Positions 7,387 through 15,778 of a DNA stretch of 44,964 bases are shown piece by piece. Origin of the DNA: Clostridiales bacterium. GTDB taxonomy: Bacteria; Bacillota; Clostridia; Oscillospirales; Oscillospiraceae. Location of the stretch: contig JALEMS010000073.1 of assembly GCA_022768185.1 (NCBI GenBank), forward strand, positions 1-44,964, written 5' to 3'. The notes beneath the pieces were generated by a model that saw only the letters and a program-made list of their open reading frames with translations, made no database searches and was not told where the DNA came from. A program made the translations under genes and the position numbers. How positions within the stretch are numbered: position 1 is the stretch's first letter; the number at the start of each line of letters is the position of its first letter.

Positions 7387-10149
7387 TCAGAGGACGACGG
7401 TGACGCGGCTGCCGCCGCATTTGTCCTTTTCAACAAGCAGCTGACGGTCGATGCGGTCCTTGAGCGCGGGCACATGGGAGATGATGCCGACAAGCCGGCG
7501 GCCCTCGGTGAGCGAGGCAAGCGCGCGCATGGCCTGCTCGAGCGACTGCTCGTCAAGCGAGCCGAAGCCCTCGTCGACGAACATGGCGTCCAGCCGGACG
7601 CCGCCGGCGGAAGCCTGAATCTCGTCCGACAGGCCCAGCGCCAATGAGAGCGAGGCCTTGAACGATTCGCCGCCGGAGAGCGTTTTGACGCTGCGGACGC
7701 TGCCGTTGTAGTGGTCGAGCACGTCCAGCTCGAGACCGCTCTTGCCCTGCGTGCCGCTGCGGCCGGCAAGCTGCAGCTCATACTGCCCGTCGGTCATCAC
7801 CATCAGGCGCGTGTTGGCGCGGTTCAGGATGCGCTGGAAACAGGCGCGCTGGATGTAGGCCTCCAACGTGATTTTTTCCTTGCCGCTGAGCGTGCCGCCG
7901 GCCGTATCGGACAGACTTTTGACCATCGTCAGACGCTTCTCCAGCCCGGCCAGCCGGCCGGAAGCGGCGTCCATGTGCGCTTTCGCATCGCGGTTTGCGG
8001 ACAGGCGGGTGTGCAGCGCCTTGCCGCGGGCGTCCAGCTCGCGCTGCTGCTGCGCAAGGCGCGCACAGGTTTCCCGCGCGGCGTCGAGGTCGAGCGGCTC
8101 CGTACCGGCCAGCTGTTCGGAGAGCAGTCCGACACGGCTCCGTGCCTGCTCCAGCGCGCTGCGGCCGGCGTCGTATGCGTTCCGTGCCTGCCCGAGCGCG
8201 TCGTCGAGGCGCTTCTTTTCGGCCCGGAGGCGGTCGATCTCCTGCTGCGCCTGCCGGCGGCTCTCAAAGGCCAGCGTTCCGGCCAGCTCCCGCAGCTGCG
8301 CGCGCAGCGCGTCGGCGCGCGCGCCGGCTTCGGCCAGCTGCTGCGTCAGATCGGCAAGCGCTTCCTCCTGCGTTTTCTGCGCGGCCTCCTTCTGCGGCAG
8401 CAGCCGGTCCAGCTCGGCGCGACGGTCGAGTCGTGTCTGCTCCCGCCGGACGGCGTCGGTCAGCGCGCCGATGCGCAGGGTCTCGGCTTTCATCCGGATG
8501 GGCAGGGCTTCGGCCGCCTGCCCGGCGCTGCACGGCTCGGGCAGCGCGGCGAACAGCTGCTCGAGCGCCGCGCGCTTTTCCTCCACGCTGCCGAGGAAAC
8601 GGCTTGCCTGCACGCTGTCGCGCCGGGCGGTCTGCTGCGCGTCGTCCGCAGCCTTCCGGGCCTGCTCGAGCGCGTCCTGCGTGGGCGCCTGTGCCGGGCG
8701 CTGCGCGGGGGCAGGGTGCGTCGTCGCACCGCAGACGGGGCAGGGAACGCCGTCGGCCAGCGTTTCAGCCAGGATGCCGGCCTGCGCGTCGAGGTAGGCG
8801 CGCTCAAGCGCTTTGCTGCGGGCGTCCAGCTCTCCGGCGCGGGCGGCAGAGGCGCGGTACTGCCGCTGCGCGGCCTCCAGCGCGCTTTCCTCGCGGCGGA
8901 GCGTCTTCAGCCGGCCGTCCAGCGTTTTCAGGGTCTCCAGCCGCGCACGGGCGGCGGCGCAGTCTGCCTCGTGCCTTGCCTTCTGTTCGCCGGCGTCTTC
9001 CAGCGTTTTGCGCTCAACACGCAGCCCGGTCAGCTCCGCCTGCAGCGTCTGCACGGCCTGCTGCAGCGCTTCGTGCCGTTTTCCGTCGGAGCGGAGGTCC
9101 TGCTCGGCCTGCGAGAGGGCGCGGCGCTTTTCATCGAGCGTGTCGTAATCGCCCAGCCGGCTGGCGAGGCGGCCGGCCTGCTCGGTGAGTGCGTCGGCCT
9201 GCGGGCGGAAGGCCTGCTGCGCCTCAAATGCCTGCAGCAGCTGCGCCAGCTTCGGAGCCAGCTCTGCCTGCCGGGCTTCGGCTTCTGCCAGCTCCCGGCG
9301 GGTCTTCTGATCGGTGCGCGCCCGTTCCTCCGTCCGGGCCGCTTCGTTCAAGACAGCCTTGAGCGTTTCCGCCTCAGCTTCCAGCGCGGCCTGTCGCTGT
9401 TCGTCCCGTTCGATCAGACGGGAAAGCAGGACGAGCGCCTCTTCGGTTGTCAGCGCGCCTTCCCTGGCCTGTGCGGCCCCGGCGGCATCCGGATCGTCCG
9501 GAGGACAGGCGATGCCGCCCATATACTGCAGCAGGCTCTGCTGTGCGGCGGCGCACTCGGCGGCGAGGCGGCGCGTTTCGTCCTTCAGCTGATCCTGCAG
9601 CTGCTGGAAGCGCCCGGTTTTGAACAGCTGGCGGAAGATGGCCTGCCGGTCCTCTGTCGGGGCAAGCAGCAGCTTCAGAAATTCCCCCTGCGCCAGCATG
9701 GCGATCTGGGAAAACTGTTTCTGATCCACACCCAGCAGTGCGACGATGTGCTCGTTGACGTCGCGCAGGCGGTCGATGACCCGGCCGTCGGGCAGATACA
9801 GCTCTGCCGCCGCGGACTCCTCGGTTGTGCCGCCGCCGCGCTTTTTCGGGCGGGAATACTGCGGATTGCGCCGTACGGTGTAGCGTGCGCCGTCATAGGC
9901 GAAGGTCAGACGCACCTGCGTGGGCGTCTCCGGCGCGGCGTACTGCGAGCGCAGCATGTCCGCCCGCCGCACGCCGCCGCTGGCCCCGCCGAACAGGGCG
10001 AAGCAGATGGCGTCGAACAGGGTGGTTTTGCCTGCGCCGGTGTCACCGGAGATGAGATACAGGCCGTTTGGCCCCAGCGCTTGGAAATCAACGGTTGTGA
10101 CGCCCGCGTACGGCCCGAATGCGGACATGGTCAGCGTCAGCGGTCTCAT
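7387..10149 (-). CDS. sbcC: DNA double-strand break repair nuclease subunit SbcC (Rad50-like ATPase)
   Basis: SbcC is the SMC-like ATPase of the SbcCD (Mre11-Rad50) complex that opens DNA hairpins and cuts protein-blocked ends. The 920 residues show Walker A GDTGAGKTT (35-43), a Q-loop region near 148-155 (QIAMLAQGEF), a long Ala/Gln/Glu/Arg-rich coiled coil (about 180-800) broken by the zinc hook CPVCG (470-474), the signature LSGGESFKASLSLALG near 826, and Walker B/D-loop FVDEGFGSLD near 863. It overlaps the end of sbcD by 4 bases, so the two are translationally coupled. Confidence 0.97.
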   Translation of the reverse strand: MRPLTLTMSAFGPYAGVTTVDFQALGPNGLYLISGDTGAGKTTLFDAICFALFGGASGGVRRADMLRSQYAAPETPTQVRLTFAYDGARYTVRRNPQYSRPKKRGGGTTEESAAAELYLPDGRVIDRLRDVNEHIVALLGVDQKQFSQIAMLAQGEFLKLLLAPTEDRQAIFRQLFKTGRFQQLQDQLKDETRRLAAECAAAQQSLLQYMGGIACPPDDPDAAGAAQAREGALTTEEALVLLSRLIERDEQRQAALEAEAETLKAVLNEAARTEERARTDQKTRRELAEAEARQAELAPKLAQLLQAFEAQQAFRPQADALTEQAGRLASRLGDYDTLDEKRRALSQAEQDLRSDGKRHEALQQAVQTLQAELTGLRVERKTLEDAGEQKARHEADCAAARARLETLKTLDGRLKTLRREESALEAAQRQYRASAARAGELDARSKALERAYLDAQAGILAETLADGVPCPVCGATTHPAPAQRPAQAPTQDALEQARKAADDAQQTARRDSVQASRFLGSVEEKRAALEQLFAALPEPCSAGQAAEALPIRMKAETLRIGALTDAVRREQTRLDRRAELDRLLPQKEAAQKTQEEALADLTQQLAEAGARADALRAQLRELAGTLAFESRRQAQQEIDRLRAEKKRLDDALGQARNAYDAGRSALEQARSRVGLLSEQLAGTEPLDLDAARETCARLAQQQRELDARGKALHTRLSANRDAKAHMDAASGRLAGLEKRLTMVKSLSDTAGGTLSGKEKITLEAYIQRACFQRILNRANTRLMVMTDGQYELQLAGRSGTQGKSGLELDVLDHYNGSVRSVKTLSGGESFKASLSLALGLSDEIQASAGGVRLDAMFVDEGFGSLDEQSLEQAMRALASLTEGRRLVGIISHVPALKDRIDRQLLVEKDKCGGSRVTVVL

Positions 10150-11291
10150 TTGCTCCCCTCCCAGATCCGGTCGATCAGCTCCTGCAGGAACGCCGCCTGC
10201 TCCGGGGTCATTGGCCGGTTGTTCTGCGTCTGATAAAGCGCGTCAAACAGCGCGAAGGGCGACGGCTCCTCGCATTCCGACAGCTCCGCTGTGCGCAGCT
10301 CCGCGTTTTGGCGGGTGCGCATGTTGTCATAATCGAGGCGGAGCAGGCCGCGGTAGATCACGCGGAGCTTGCCCACGGCGTCCGGGATCTCCTGCTCATC
10401 GGTCAGGGTGATGCGGACATAGTCGTCCCGCAGGGATGTGTTTTCGTAACGGCTCCGGCGCGTCAGCTCCTCATAGCTGCCGCGCAGCTCGGTCAGTTCG
10501 TGCAGCGGGGTGAGCGGGACGGTGCGCACGGCACACGCTCCGGGGCGACCAAGCTCCACAACGGTGACGGATTTTTCATGCCGTGCCTCGGCAAAGGAGT
10601 ATTTCAGGGGCGAGCCGGCATAGCGCAGCCGGTCCGAGCCGACGTTCTGCGCCCGGTGCAGGTGACCCAGCGCGACGTAATCAAAGCCGTCGAAGACCGC
10701 GGCGTCTACGTTGTCGCACCCGCCGACGGAGAGTTCCTCCGAATCGGAGCGGGCGGCCCCGGTGACAAACTGGTGGGCAAGCAGCACGCGGCGCGCGCCG
10801 TTTTTCGGGCCGAGCGTGCCCAGCGCCTGTTTCAGCGCGTCGGTGTAAGATGTGATTTCGGCCTCCGGGAAGGCGCGGCGCACCTGCGTCGGCTTGAGGA
10901 AGGGCAGCAGGCAGACCTCCACCGTGCCGAACGCATCCTGCATGGGGACGGTGTGGATGCTGCCGTTATAGACCGGCGCGACGTGCACGCCGCTGCCGGC
11001 CATCAGCTGTGCGCCGAAGGCCAGACGCTCCGGACTGTCGTGGTTGCCGGCGATGAGAAACACCTGCGTGCCCAGCGCGGCCAGCTCCACCAGAAACCGG
11101 TCGCACAGCGCCACGGCCTCGGCGGGGGGGACCGGCTTGTCGTAAAGATCGCCGGCGATCAGCACACCGTCGGGCCGTTCCTCGCCCGCGATGCGCACAA
11201 TCTCGCCGAGGATATGCCGCTGATCGTCGAGCAGCGAGCATTCGTTGAGCCGCCTGCCGATATGCAGGTCGGCCAGATGAAGAAATTTCGT
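10146..11291 (-). CDS. sbcD: DNA repair nuclease subunit SbcD (Mre11-like phosphoesterase); apparent ACG start
   Basis: SbcD is the Mn2+-dependent nuclease partner of SbcC. Metallophosphatase motifs are HLADLHIG at the N-terminus, AGDLYDKP, AGNHDSPER and ALGHLHRAQ. The start is unusual. The first ATG in frame (11339) coincides with the last base of a promoter -10, so it would not be in the mRNA. The expected MKFLHLADLHIG start instead reads ACG AAA TTT CTT at 11291, with GGAGG (11300-11304) 8 bases before it. The only standard alternative is GTG at 11300, whose first base is the last base of that GGAGG, too close for normal use. I place the start at ACG 11291 (381 residues). A mutated ATG, a GTG start with poor spacing, or a base error are the alternatives. 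The reading frame itself is certain. Confidence 0.9.
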   Translation of the reverse strand, partial: TKFLHLADLHIGRRLNECSLLDDQRHILGEIVRIAGEERPDGVLIAGDLYDKPVPPAEAVALCDRFLVELAALGTQVFLIAGNHDSPERLAFGAQLMAGSGVHVAPVYNGSIHTVPMQDAFGTVEVCLLPFLKPTQVRRAFPEAEITSYTDALKQALGTLGPKNGARRVLLAHQFVTGAARSDSEELSVGGCDNVDAAVFDGFDYVALGHLHRAQNVGSDRLRYAGSPLKYSFAEARHEKSVTVVELGRPGACAVRTVPLTPLHELTELRGSYEELTRRSRYENTSLRDDYVRITLTDEQEIPDAVGKLRVIYRGLLRLDYDNMRTRQNAELRTAELSECEEPSPFALFDALYQTQNNRPMTPEQAAFLQELIDRIWEGSK

Positions 11292-11337
11292 GACGGACAC
11301 CTCCGCTTCGTTCCGGCTTTCCGGGCAGCTTAAGAAC

Positions 11338-11366
11338 ATGATAGCACCCGTTCAAAACGCTGTCAA
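11338..11366 (-). promoter_or_regulatory. Strong promoter of sbcD-sbcC
   Basis: Perfect TTGACA (11361-11366), 17-base spacer, and TATCAT (11338-11343) with an extended TGC. Predicted start is near 11331, inside the longest open frame, which rules out the ATG at 11339. Confidence 0.8.
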
Positions 11367-11639
11367 TTCGTCCCGTGAATTTCTGAAAAATCGGAGATCG
11401 CATCCGTTTTCGGCGTGTATTGTTTGGAAAAAACTGTTTTGAAAGTGCACGTCCCCGCGGCGGGCAGGTGCGTTTCCCGACAGCGCGGGCGCGCTGCTTC
11501 AGCCCGGGAATTGCGGTGCCGCGCGTGACAGCACGGGCCGGATATGGTACAGTAGAGCCGGTTTTAATAAAATCTTAAACTGCAGGCGCCTTTTTTGTTA
11601 AACGGCGTCTGCGGTAGAATAGGCCCAAGGAGGGAGATC
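11367..11639. other. Divergent intergenic region between sbcD and the two-component system
   Basis: No gene is seen in these 273 bases. The left part (11367-11520) is GC-rich without clear structure. The right part holds the plus-strand promoter at 11525-11553 and AT-rich repeats: CTTAAAC at 11574-11580 and GTTAAAC at 11597-11603, 23 bp apart, with a related TTTAATA at 11563. Spacing by multiples of about 11 bp is typical of OmpR-family binding sites, so self-regulation by the adjacent regulator is possible but unproven. Confidence 0.45.
11525..11553 (+). promoter_or_regulatory. Promoter of the two-component operon
   Basis: GTGACA (11525-11530), 17-base spacer ending in an extended TGG, and TACAGT (11548-11553). 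Predicted start is near 11560, giving a leader of about 80 nt. A weaker -10, TAGAAT at 11615-11620, has no good -35. Confidence 0.55.
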
Positions 11640-12338
11640 ATGTACAACATTCTCATCTGTGACGATGAGCAGGACATCGTCAATGCGCTGAAAATCTATC
11701 TGGCCGATCCCAATTACTGCCTGATGGAGGCGCACACGGGCCTGGAGGCGCTGGAGACGGCGCAGAACACCGAGCTGCACCTGATTTTGCTGGACATCAT
11801 GATGCCGGAACTGGACGGCATTGCGGCCATGGTGCGCATCCGCGAGACAAGCAATGTGCCGATCATCCTGCTGACGGCCAAAAGCGAGGATACCGACAAG
11901 GTGTTGGGTCTGAACGTGGGAGCAGACGACTACATCACCAAGCCCTTCAACCCTGTGGAGGTGGCGGCGCGCGTGCGCTCACAGCTGCGGCGCTATACGC
12001 AGCTGGGCGGGGGCGCAGCCCCGGCGCAGTGTCTGCGTGTCGGCGGCGTGGAGCTGGACGACCGCGAAAAGCGCGTCACGCTCGACGGCGAGCCGGTCTC
12101 ACTCACGCCGACGGAATACGACATTCTCCGGCTGCTGATGCAGCACCCGGGGCAGGTGTTTCCGCCGAAGGAGATCTATCGCCGGGTCTGGAAGGATGCG
12201 CCCTTCGGGGGCGAGCGCACGGTGGCCGTGCACATCCGCCATCTGCGCGAAAAGCTGGAGCTCGACCCCAATGAACCGCGGTTTCTCAAGGTGGTGTGGG
12301 GCCAGGGCTACAAGGTCATGAAAGGACGGGAAACATGA
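11640..12338 (+). CDS. OmpR/PhoB-family response regulator
   Basis: This 232-residue DNA-binding regulator has a receiver domain (1-115) with acidic pocket D8/D9, phosphoacceptor D52 (LLDIMMP), T79 and K101 (DYITKPF), then a winged-helix domain (about 140-228) with the typical LTPTEYDILRLLMQHPG, VAVHIRHLREKLE and VWGQGYKV motifs. It resembles the VanR branch. The start is set by AAGGAGGGAG just before ATG 11640; the upstream in-frame TTG at 11595 lacks a site. Its stop overlaps the kinase start (ATGA), so the pair is co-translated. The target genes are not identifiable from the window. Confidence 0.95.
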   Translation: MYNILICDDEQDIVNALKIYLADPNYCLMEAHTGLEALETAQNTELHLILLDIMMPELDGIAAMVRIRETSNVPIILLTAKSEDTDKVLGLNVGADDYITKPFNPVEVAARVRSQLRRYTQLGGGAAPAQCLRVGGVELDDREKRVTLDGEPVSLTPTEYDILRLLMQHPGQVFPPKEIYRRVWKDAPFGGERTVAVHIRHLREKLELDPNEPRFLKVVWGQGYKVMKGRET

Positions 12339-14368
12339 AACAGAAAAAGTTGACCTGTGCGCTCTGGGCCAAAACGCTGGCCTTTGTGCTGGCGGTGCTC
12401 TGCACGGTGCTGACGGCAGGGTGCGCGCTGGGCGTGGTTGGACTGATCGAGGGCAAGTTTTATACGAGAGGGCCGGAGCATATCCGGCAGGAGACGCTGG
12501 CTGGTCTGGCCGGCGATACGGCCTGGGAAACCTTTTTGTCTCCGGAAACGGCTGCGCTTCGCTGTCAGAGAACCAACCAGACGGTCAACGTCTATGACGG
12601 CGCCGGTACGTGGCTTTCCGGCAGCGGGGAGCCGCTGCAGCCGCTGCCTGCAGAGGATGACGGGCAGCTGTGCCTGCCGGAAACGGACGGGCAGCAGACC
12701 GTGTTCTGGTATCTCTACTGCCGCACGGAGGATCATGGCATCTCCGGCGGCAACGTCATCCGCAATACGGAACAGCTGCGGCAGAGCCTGCAGGAGGCGC
12801 GCGAATGGACGCAGCGACTCGGCAGTGTTGCCACGCCGGGCGATCCGGATCAGGCGTCCGAGCCGGCCGAGCCGGAGATTCGTCTCATCAGCGTTGCGCT
12901 CCGGCCCGGTCTGCCGGAGCACGATCTGTATCGCCTGGTGGACGCCGGCGTGCGCTTTGCCTATGCCATGCGCTACGGCGTGTACGCAGTCGGCCTCATC
13001 GCGCTGCTGCTGGCGGTGGCATGCTTTGTGTTTCTCATGAGCGCGGCAGGCCATCGACCCGGTGAGGAGACCATGACGCCGCGCGGCCTGTCCCGCGTGC
13101 CGTTCGACCTGTTCACGGCGGCGGTTGCCGCAGTGCTGGTGCTGGGCGTGTGTCTGGTGGACGAGCTGAGCGGTACGGTGCTCGTTGCAGTGGGCGCGGG
13201 GGTATACGTACTGGCGGCAGCCTCCATCTGTCTGGGCTGGTGCATCAGCGCGGCAGTGCGCTTCAAAACGGGGACCTGGTGGAGGAATACGGTGATCTGG
13301 CGCATCCTGCATCTGCTGTGGCGCGGGCTGCGTGCCGTCGGCAGGGGAATGGGGCGTTTCTTCCAAGGGCTGCCGCTGGTGAAGCGGACGGTGCTGATCC
13401 TGCTGGGCGTGACGGCGGCGGAGCTGGTGCTGCTGGTGCTGTGCGCCGCAGGCGGCAGCTGGGGCGCGCTGGTCGTGCTTTGGGTCGTGGAAAAGCTGGT
13501 GCTGCTGCCGGCGGCCGTGTTTCTGGCGCTGGGGCTGCGCCGCCTGCAGGCCGGGGCGCTGGCGCTGGCGGAGGGCGATCTGTCGCACCAGATCGATCTG
13601 ACACACCTGCGCGGCGGCCTGAAGGAGCACGCCGAGCACCTCAACTGCATCGCCGCGGGCATGTCCCGCGCGGTGGACGCGCGCATGAAGAGCGAGCGGA
13701 TGAAGACGGAGCTGATTACAAACGTTTCGCACGATATCAAGACCCCGCTGACCTCCATCATCAACTACACCGATCTCATCGCCCGTCAGCCGTCCGAAAA
13801 CGAGCAGACGCGCGAGTATGCCGAGGTGCTGCTGCGACAGTCGGAGCGGCTGAAAAAGCTGCTGGAGGATCTGGTGGAGGCCTCGCGTGCGGCCTCGGGC
13901 AGCATGGAGATCCTGCTGGCTCCGTGCGAGGTGGGCGTGCTGCTGAGCCAGGCGATCGGAGAATATGAGCCGCGGCTGGCCGCGCAGAGGCTGGAGCTGG
14001 TGCTCAGCCAGCCGGAGGAGCCGGTGCGCATTCTGGCCGACGGACGGCGGATGTGGCGCGTGTTCGACAACCTGCTCGGAAACATCTGCAAGTACGCCAT
14101 GCCGGGCACGCGGGTGTATCTGGACGTGACCCGCGCCGGCGGGGAGGTGACCATCGCCTTCAAGAACACCTCCCGGGACCGCCTGAACATCACGGCAGAC
14201 GAGCTGATGGAGCGCTTCGTGCGCGGCGACGCCTCCCGCGCCTCGGAGGGCAGCGGACTGGGCCTGTCCATCGCGCGCAGCCTCGTCCAGCTGCAGGGCG
14301 GCAGTCTGGAGCTTGTCATCGACGGCGACCTGTTCAAGGCCGCGCTTCGCTTCCGCGAGGCGGCGTAA
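12335..14368 (+). CDS. Multi-pass membrane sensor histidine kinase
   Basis: This 677-residue partner kinase of the upstream regulator starts at ATG 12335 inside an ATGA overlap. A first transmembrane segment (about 12-37) is followed by an extracytoplasmic domain of about 175 residues (40-212), then several more membrane segments (about 213-236, 258-275, 281-305, 352-371 and 377-400). A HAMP-like linker (400-455) leads to the HisKA box with phosphoacceptor H466 (NVSHDIKTPL) and an ATPase domain with N-box N583 (NLLGNICKYA) and GSGLGLSIA (639-647). The outer domain has four cysteines or so and no recognised fold, so the signal is unknown. The layout with a membrane bundle after the sensor domain is seen in a family of clostridial kinases. 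Confidence 0.93.
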   Translation: MKQKKLTCALWAKTLAFVLAVLCTVLTAGCALGVVGLIEGKFYTRGPEHIRQETLAGLAGDTAWETFLSPETAALRCQRTNQTVNVYDGAGTWLSGSGEPLQPLPAEDDGQLCLPETDGQQTVFWYLYCRTEDHGISGGNVIRNTEQLRQSLQEAREWTQRLGSVATPGDPDQASEPAEPEIRLISVALRPGLPEHDLYRLVDAGVRFAYAMRYGVYAVGLIALLLAVACFVFLMSAAGHRPGEETMTPRGLSRVPFDLFTAAVAAVLVLGVCLVDELSGTVLVAVGAGVYVLAAASICLGWCISAAVRFKTGTWWRNTVIWRILHLLWRGLRAVGRGMGRFFQGLPLVKRTVLILLGVTAAELVLLVLCAAGGSWGALVVLWVVEKLVLLPAAVFLALGLRRLQAGALALAEGDLSHQIDLTHLRGGLKEHAEHLNCIAAGMSRAVDARMKSERMKTELITNVSHDIKTPLTSIINYTDLIARQPSENEQTREYAEVLLRQSERLKKLLEDLVEASRAASGSMEILLAPCEVGVLLSQAIGEYEPRLAAQRLELVLSQPEEPVRILADGRRMWRVFDNLLGNICKYAMPGTRVYLDVTRAGGEVTIAFKNTSRDRLNITADELMERFVRGDASRASEGSGLGLSIARSLVQLQGGSLELVIDGDLFKAALRFREAA

Positions 14369-14372
14369 CGGA

Positions 14373-14420
14373 AAACCGCTCAGGCGGGAGGCGGCATGCC
14401 GTCTCCCGCCTGAGCGGTTT
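14373..14420 (+). terminator. Large 18-bp hairpin after the sensor kinase
   Basis: Exact complement arms at 14373-14390 and 14403-14420 (AAACCGCTCAGGCGGGAG and its complement) enclose a 12-base loop that is itself self-complementary (GGCATGCC). It starts 5 bases after the kinase stop. No T-run follows directly; the T-run belongs to the next hairpin. Confidence 0.65.
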
Positions 14421-14425
14421 GAAGG

Positions 14426-14445
14426 CGCCCGTTTGGGGCGTTTTT
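14426..14445 (+). terminator. Short intrinsic terminator after the kinase
   Basis: CGCCC (14426-14430) and GGGCG (14436-14440) with loop GTTTG, followed by TTTTT (14441-14445). Works on the plus strand, backing up the larger hairpin before it. Confidence 0.7.
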
Positions 14446-14456
14446 AAAAACAGAGC

Positions 14457-14484
14457 ATGCCGGAAGCACAGTTGCTTCCGGCAT
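14457..14484 (-). terminator. Terminator hairpin for the CNNM gene pair
   Basis: ATGCCGGAAGCA (14457-14468) and TGCTTCCGGCAT (14473-14484) form a 12-bp stem with a CAGT loop, 25 bases after the minus-strand stop at 14510. On the minus strand a run of five T follows 6 bases later (14446-14450). TTTT also follows on the plus strand (14484-14487), so it may act both ways. Confidence 0.75.
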
Positions 14485-14509
14485 TTTCCGTATGCCGCGC
14501 TGCGGCGGC

Positions 14510-15778
14510 TTATTCCTTTCCCTTTGTTTCGTCCGGCAGCGTGCGCACCAGCACCTTGTCGACGCGGCGGCCGTCGTCCATGCTCAGCACGGTGATCTCC
14601 AGTCCGTCGGCCACGATGCGGTCGCCCTCCCGCGGGAAGGCGCCGAAGCGCTCGAGCGTCCAGCCGCCGACGGTGGCGCTTTCCGTTTCGAAATCGTCCT
14701 CGCTGCGGCCGATCAGCTCCAGAAAATCGGAGATGACCATGTCGCCGTCCAGCTCCCAGACGCCTTCGCCGCGCTCGACGGCCTCGGCTTCGATGGTGTC
14801 CTTTTCATCCCAGATGTCACCGACGATTTGCTCAAGCACGTCCTCCATGGTGATCAGACCCATGGAGCCGCCGTACTCGTCCGTCACAATGGCCATGTGC
14901 AGCCGCGAGCGGCGCATCTGCGCGAGCACGGCCGGCAGCTTCACGGTCTTGTAGACGTAGCAGGGCTTCATCAGAATGGCGCGCAGATCAAACGGCTCGC
15001 CGTCGATGAGCGCCTTGAAATAGTGATTGACGTAGAGAATGCCGATGATATTGTCGATGGTGTCCTCATACACCGGCAGACGCGAAAAGCTGGTTTCCTC
15101 CAGTGTACGGCGGATCACGTCCCAGTCGTCGCCGATGTCGATGGCTTCCATGTCGACACGGGAGACCATGGCTTCCATGGCGGATACCTCGGAGAAGTCC
15201 AGCGCGGCCTGCAGCAGCTCGCTGCGCTCCTCGTCAATGACGCCTTCGTCCTCGACGGTTTCGATGATGGTCTGCAGCTCCTGCGCGGCGGCGTCCTGCC
15301 CCTCGTCCTGCGCCTCGCCCTTGAAGGGCAGGGTGATCAGGTGGACAAGGCCCAGAACGATCCAGATCAGCGGCGTGAGAAGGATCGTCAGTCCGCGAAT
15401 GATCCAGCCGATCGACAGGGCCAGACGATTTGCGTTTTTCTTGGCAAGGATCTTCGGCGTGGTCTCGCCGAAAAGGATGACCGTCACCGTGGCGATGACA
15501 GTGGCCAGCCATGTCCACTGCTCGCCGGCTACCCGGATGGCGACGATGCTCGAGACGGACGAGAAGGCAATGTTGACAAAATTGTTGCCGATGAGGATGG
15601 CGGAAAGCGTATTGTCGAAGCGGTCTGCCACCTTCAGGGCGATCTGCGCACGGCGGGAGCCGTCCTCGGCGGCGTTTTCCATGCGCAGGCGGTTGAGCGA
15701 GGAAAAGGCCATTTCCGAGGCGGAGAAAAATGCCGACAGGCACAGGCAGACGATACAGGCGATCCAATAGAAGGTCAT
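14510..15778 (-). CDS. CNNM/CorC (HlyC) family membrane protein, copy 2
   Basis: This 422-residue protein has a CNNM (DUF21) membrane domain (about 1-180) with the GETTPK motif, a pair of CBS domains (about 200-325; SRLPVYE, DEYGGSMGLITMEDVLE) and a C-terminal CorC/HlyC-type domain (about 335-415). The family is linked to Mg2+/divalent ion efflux or homeostasis, with CBS domains sensing nucleotides; the old name haemolysin is not a functional statement. Its start overlaps the end of the upstream paralogue by 4 bases (ATGA). The two proteins share all motifs but differ widely in sequence, so the duplication is old. Confidence 0.92.
   Translation of the reverse strand: MTFYWIACIVCLCLSAFFSASEMAFSSLNRLRMENAAEDGSRRAQIALKVADRFDNTLSAILIGNNFVNIAFSSVSSIVAIRVAGEQWTWLATVIATVTVILFGETTPKILAKKNANRLALSIGWIIRGLTILLTPLIWIVLGLVHLITLPFKGEAQDEGQDAAAQELQTIIETVEDEGVIDEERSELLQAALDFSEVSAMEAMVSRVDMEAIDIGDDWDVIRRTLEETSFSRLPVYEDTIDNIIGILYVNHYFKALIDGEPFDLRAILMKPCYVYKTVKLPAVLAQMRRSRLHMAIVTDEYGGSMGLITMEDVLEQIVGDIWDEKDTIEAEAVERGEGVWELDGDMVISDFLELIGRSEDDFETESATVGGWTLERFGAFPREGDRIVADGLEITVLSMDDGRRVDKVLVRTLPDETKGKE

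Noticed and set aside
7711-10233. An 840-codon plus-strand open frame
   Set aside because: Antisense to sbcC, whose Walker A, zinc hook and signature motif are unmistakable.
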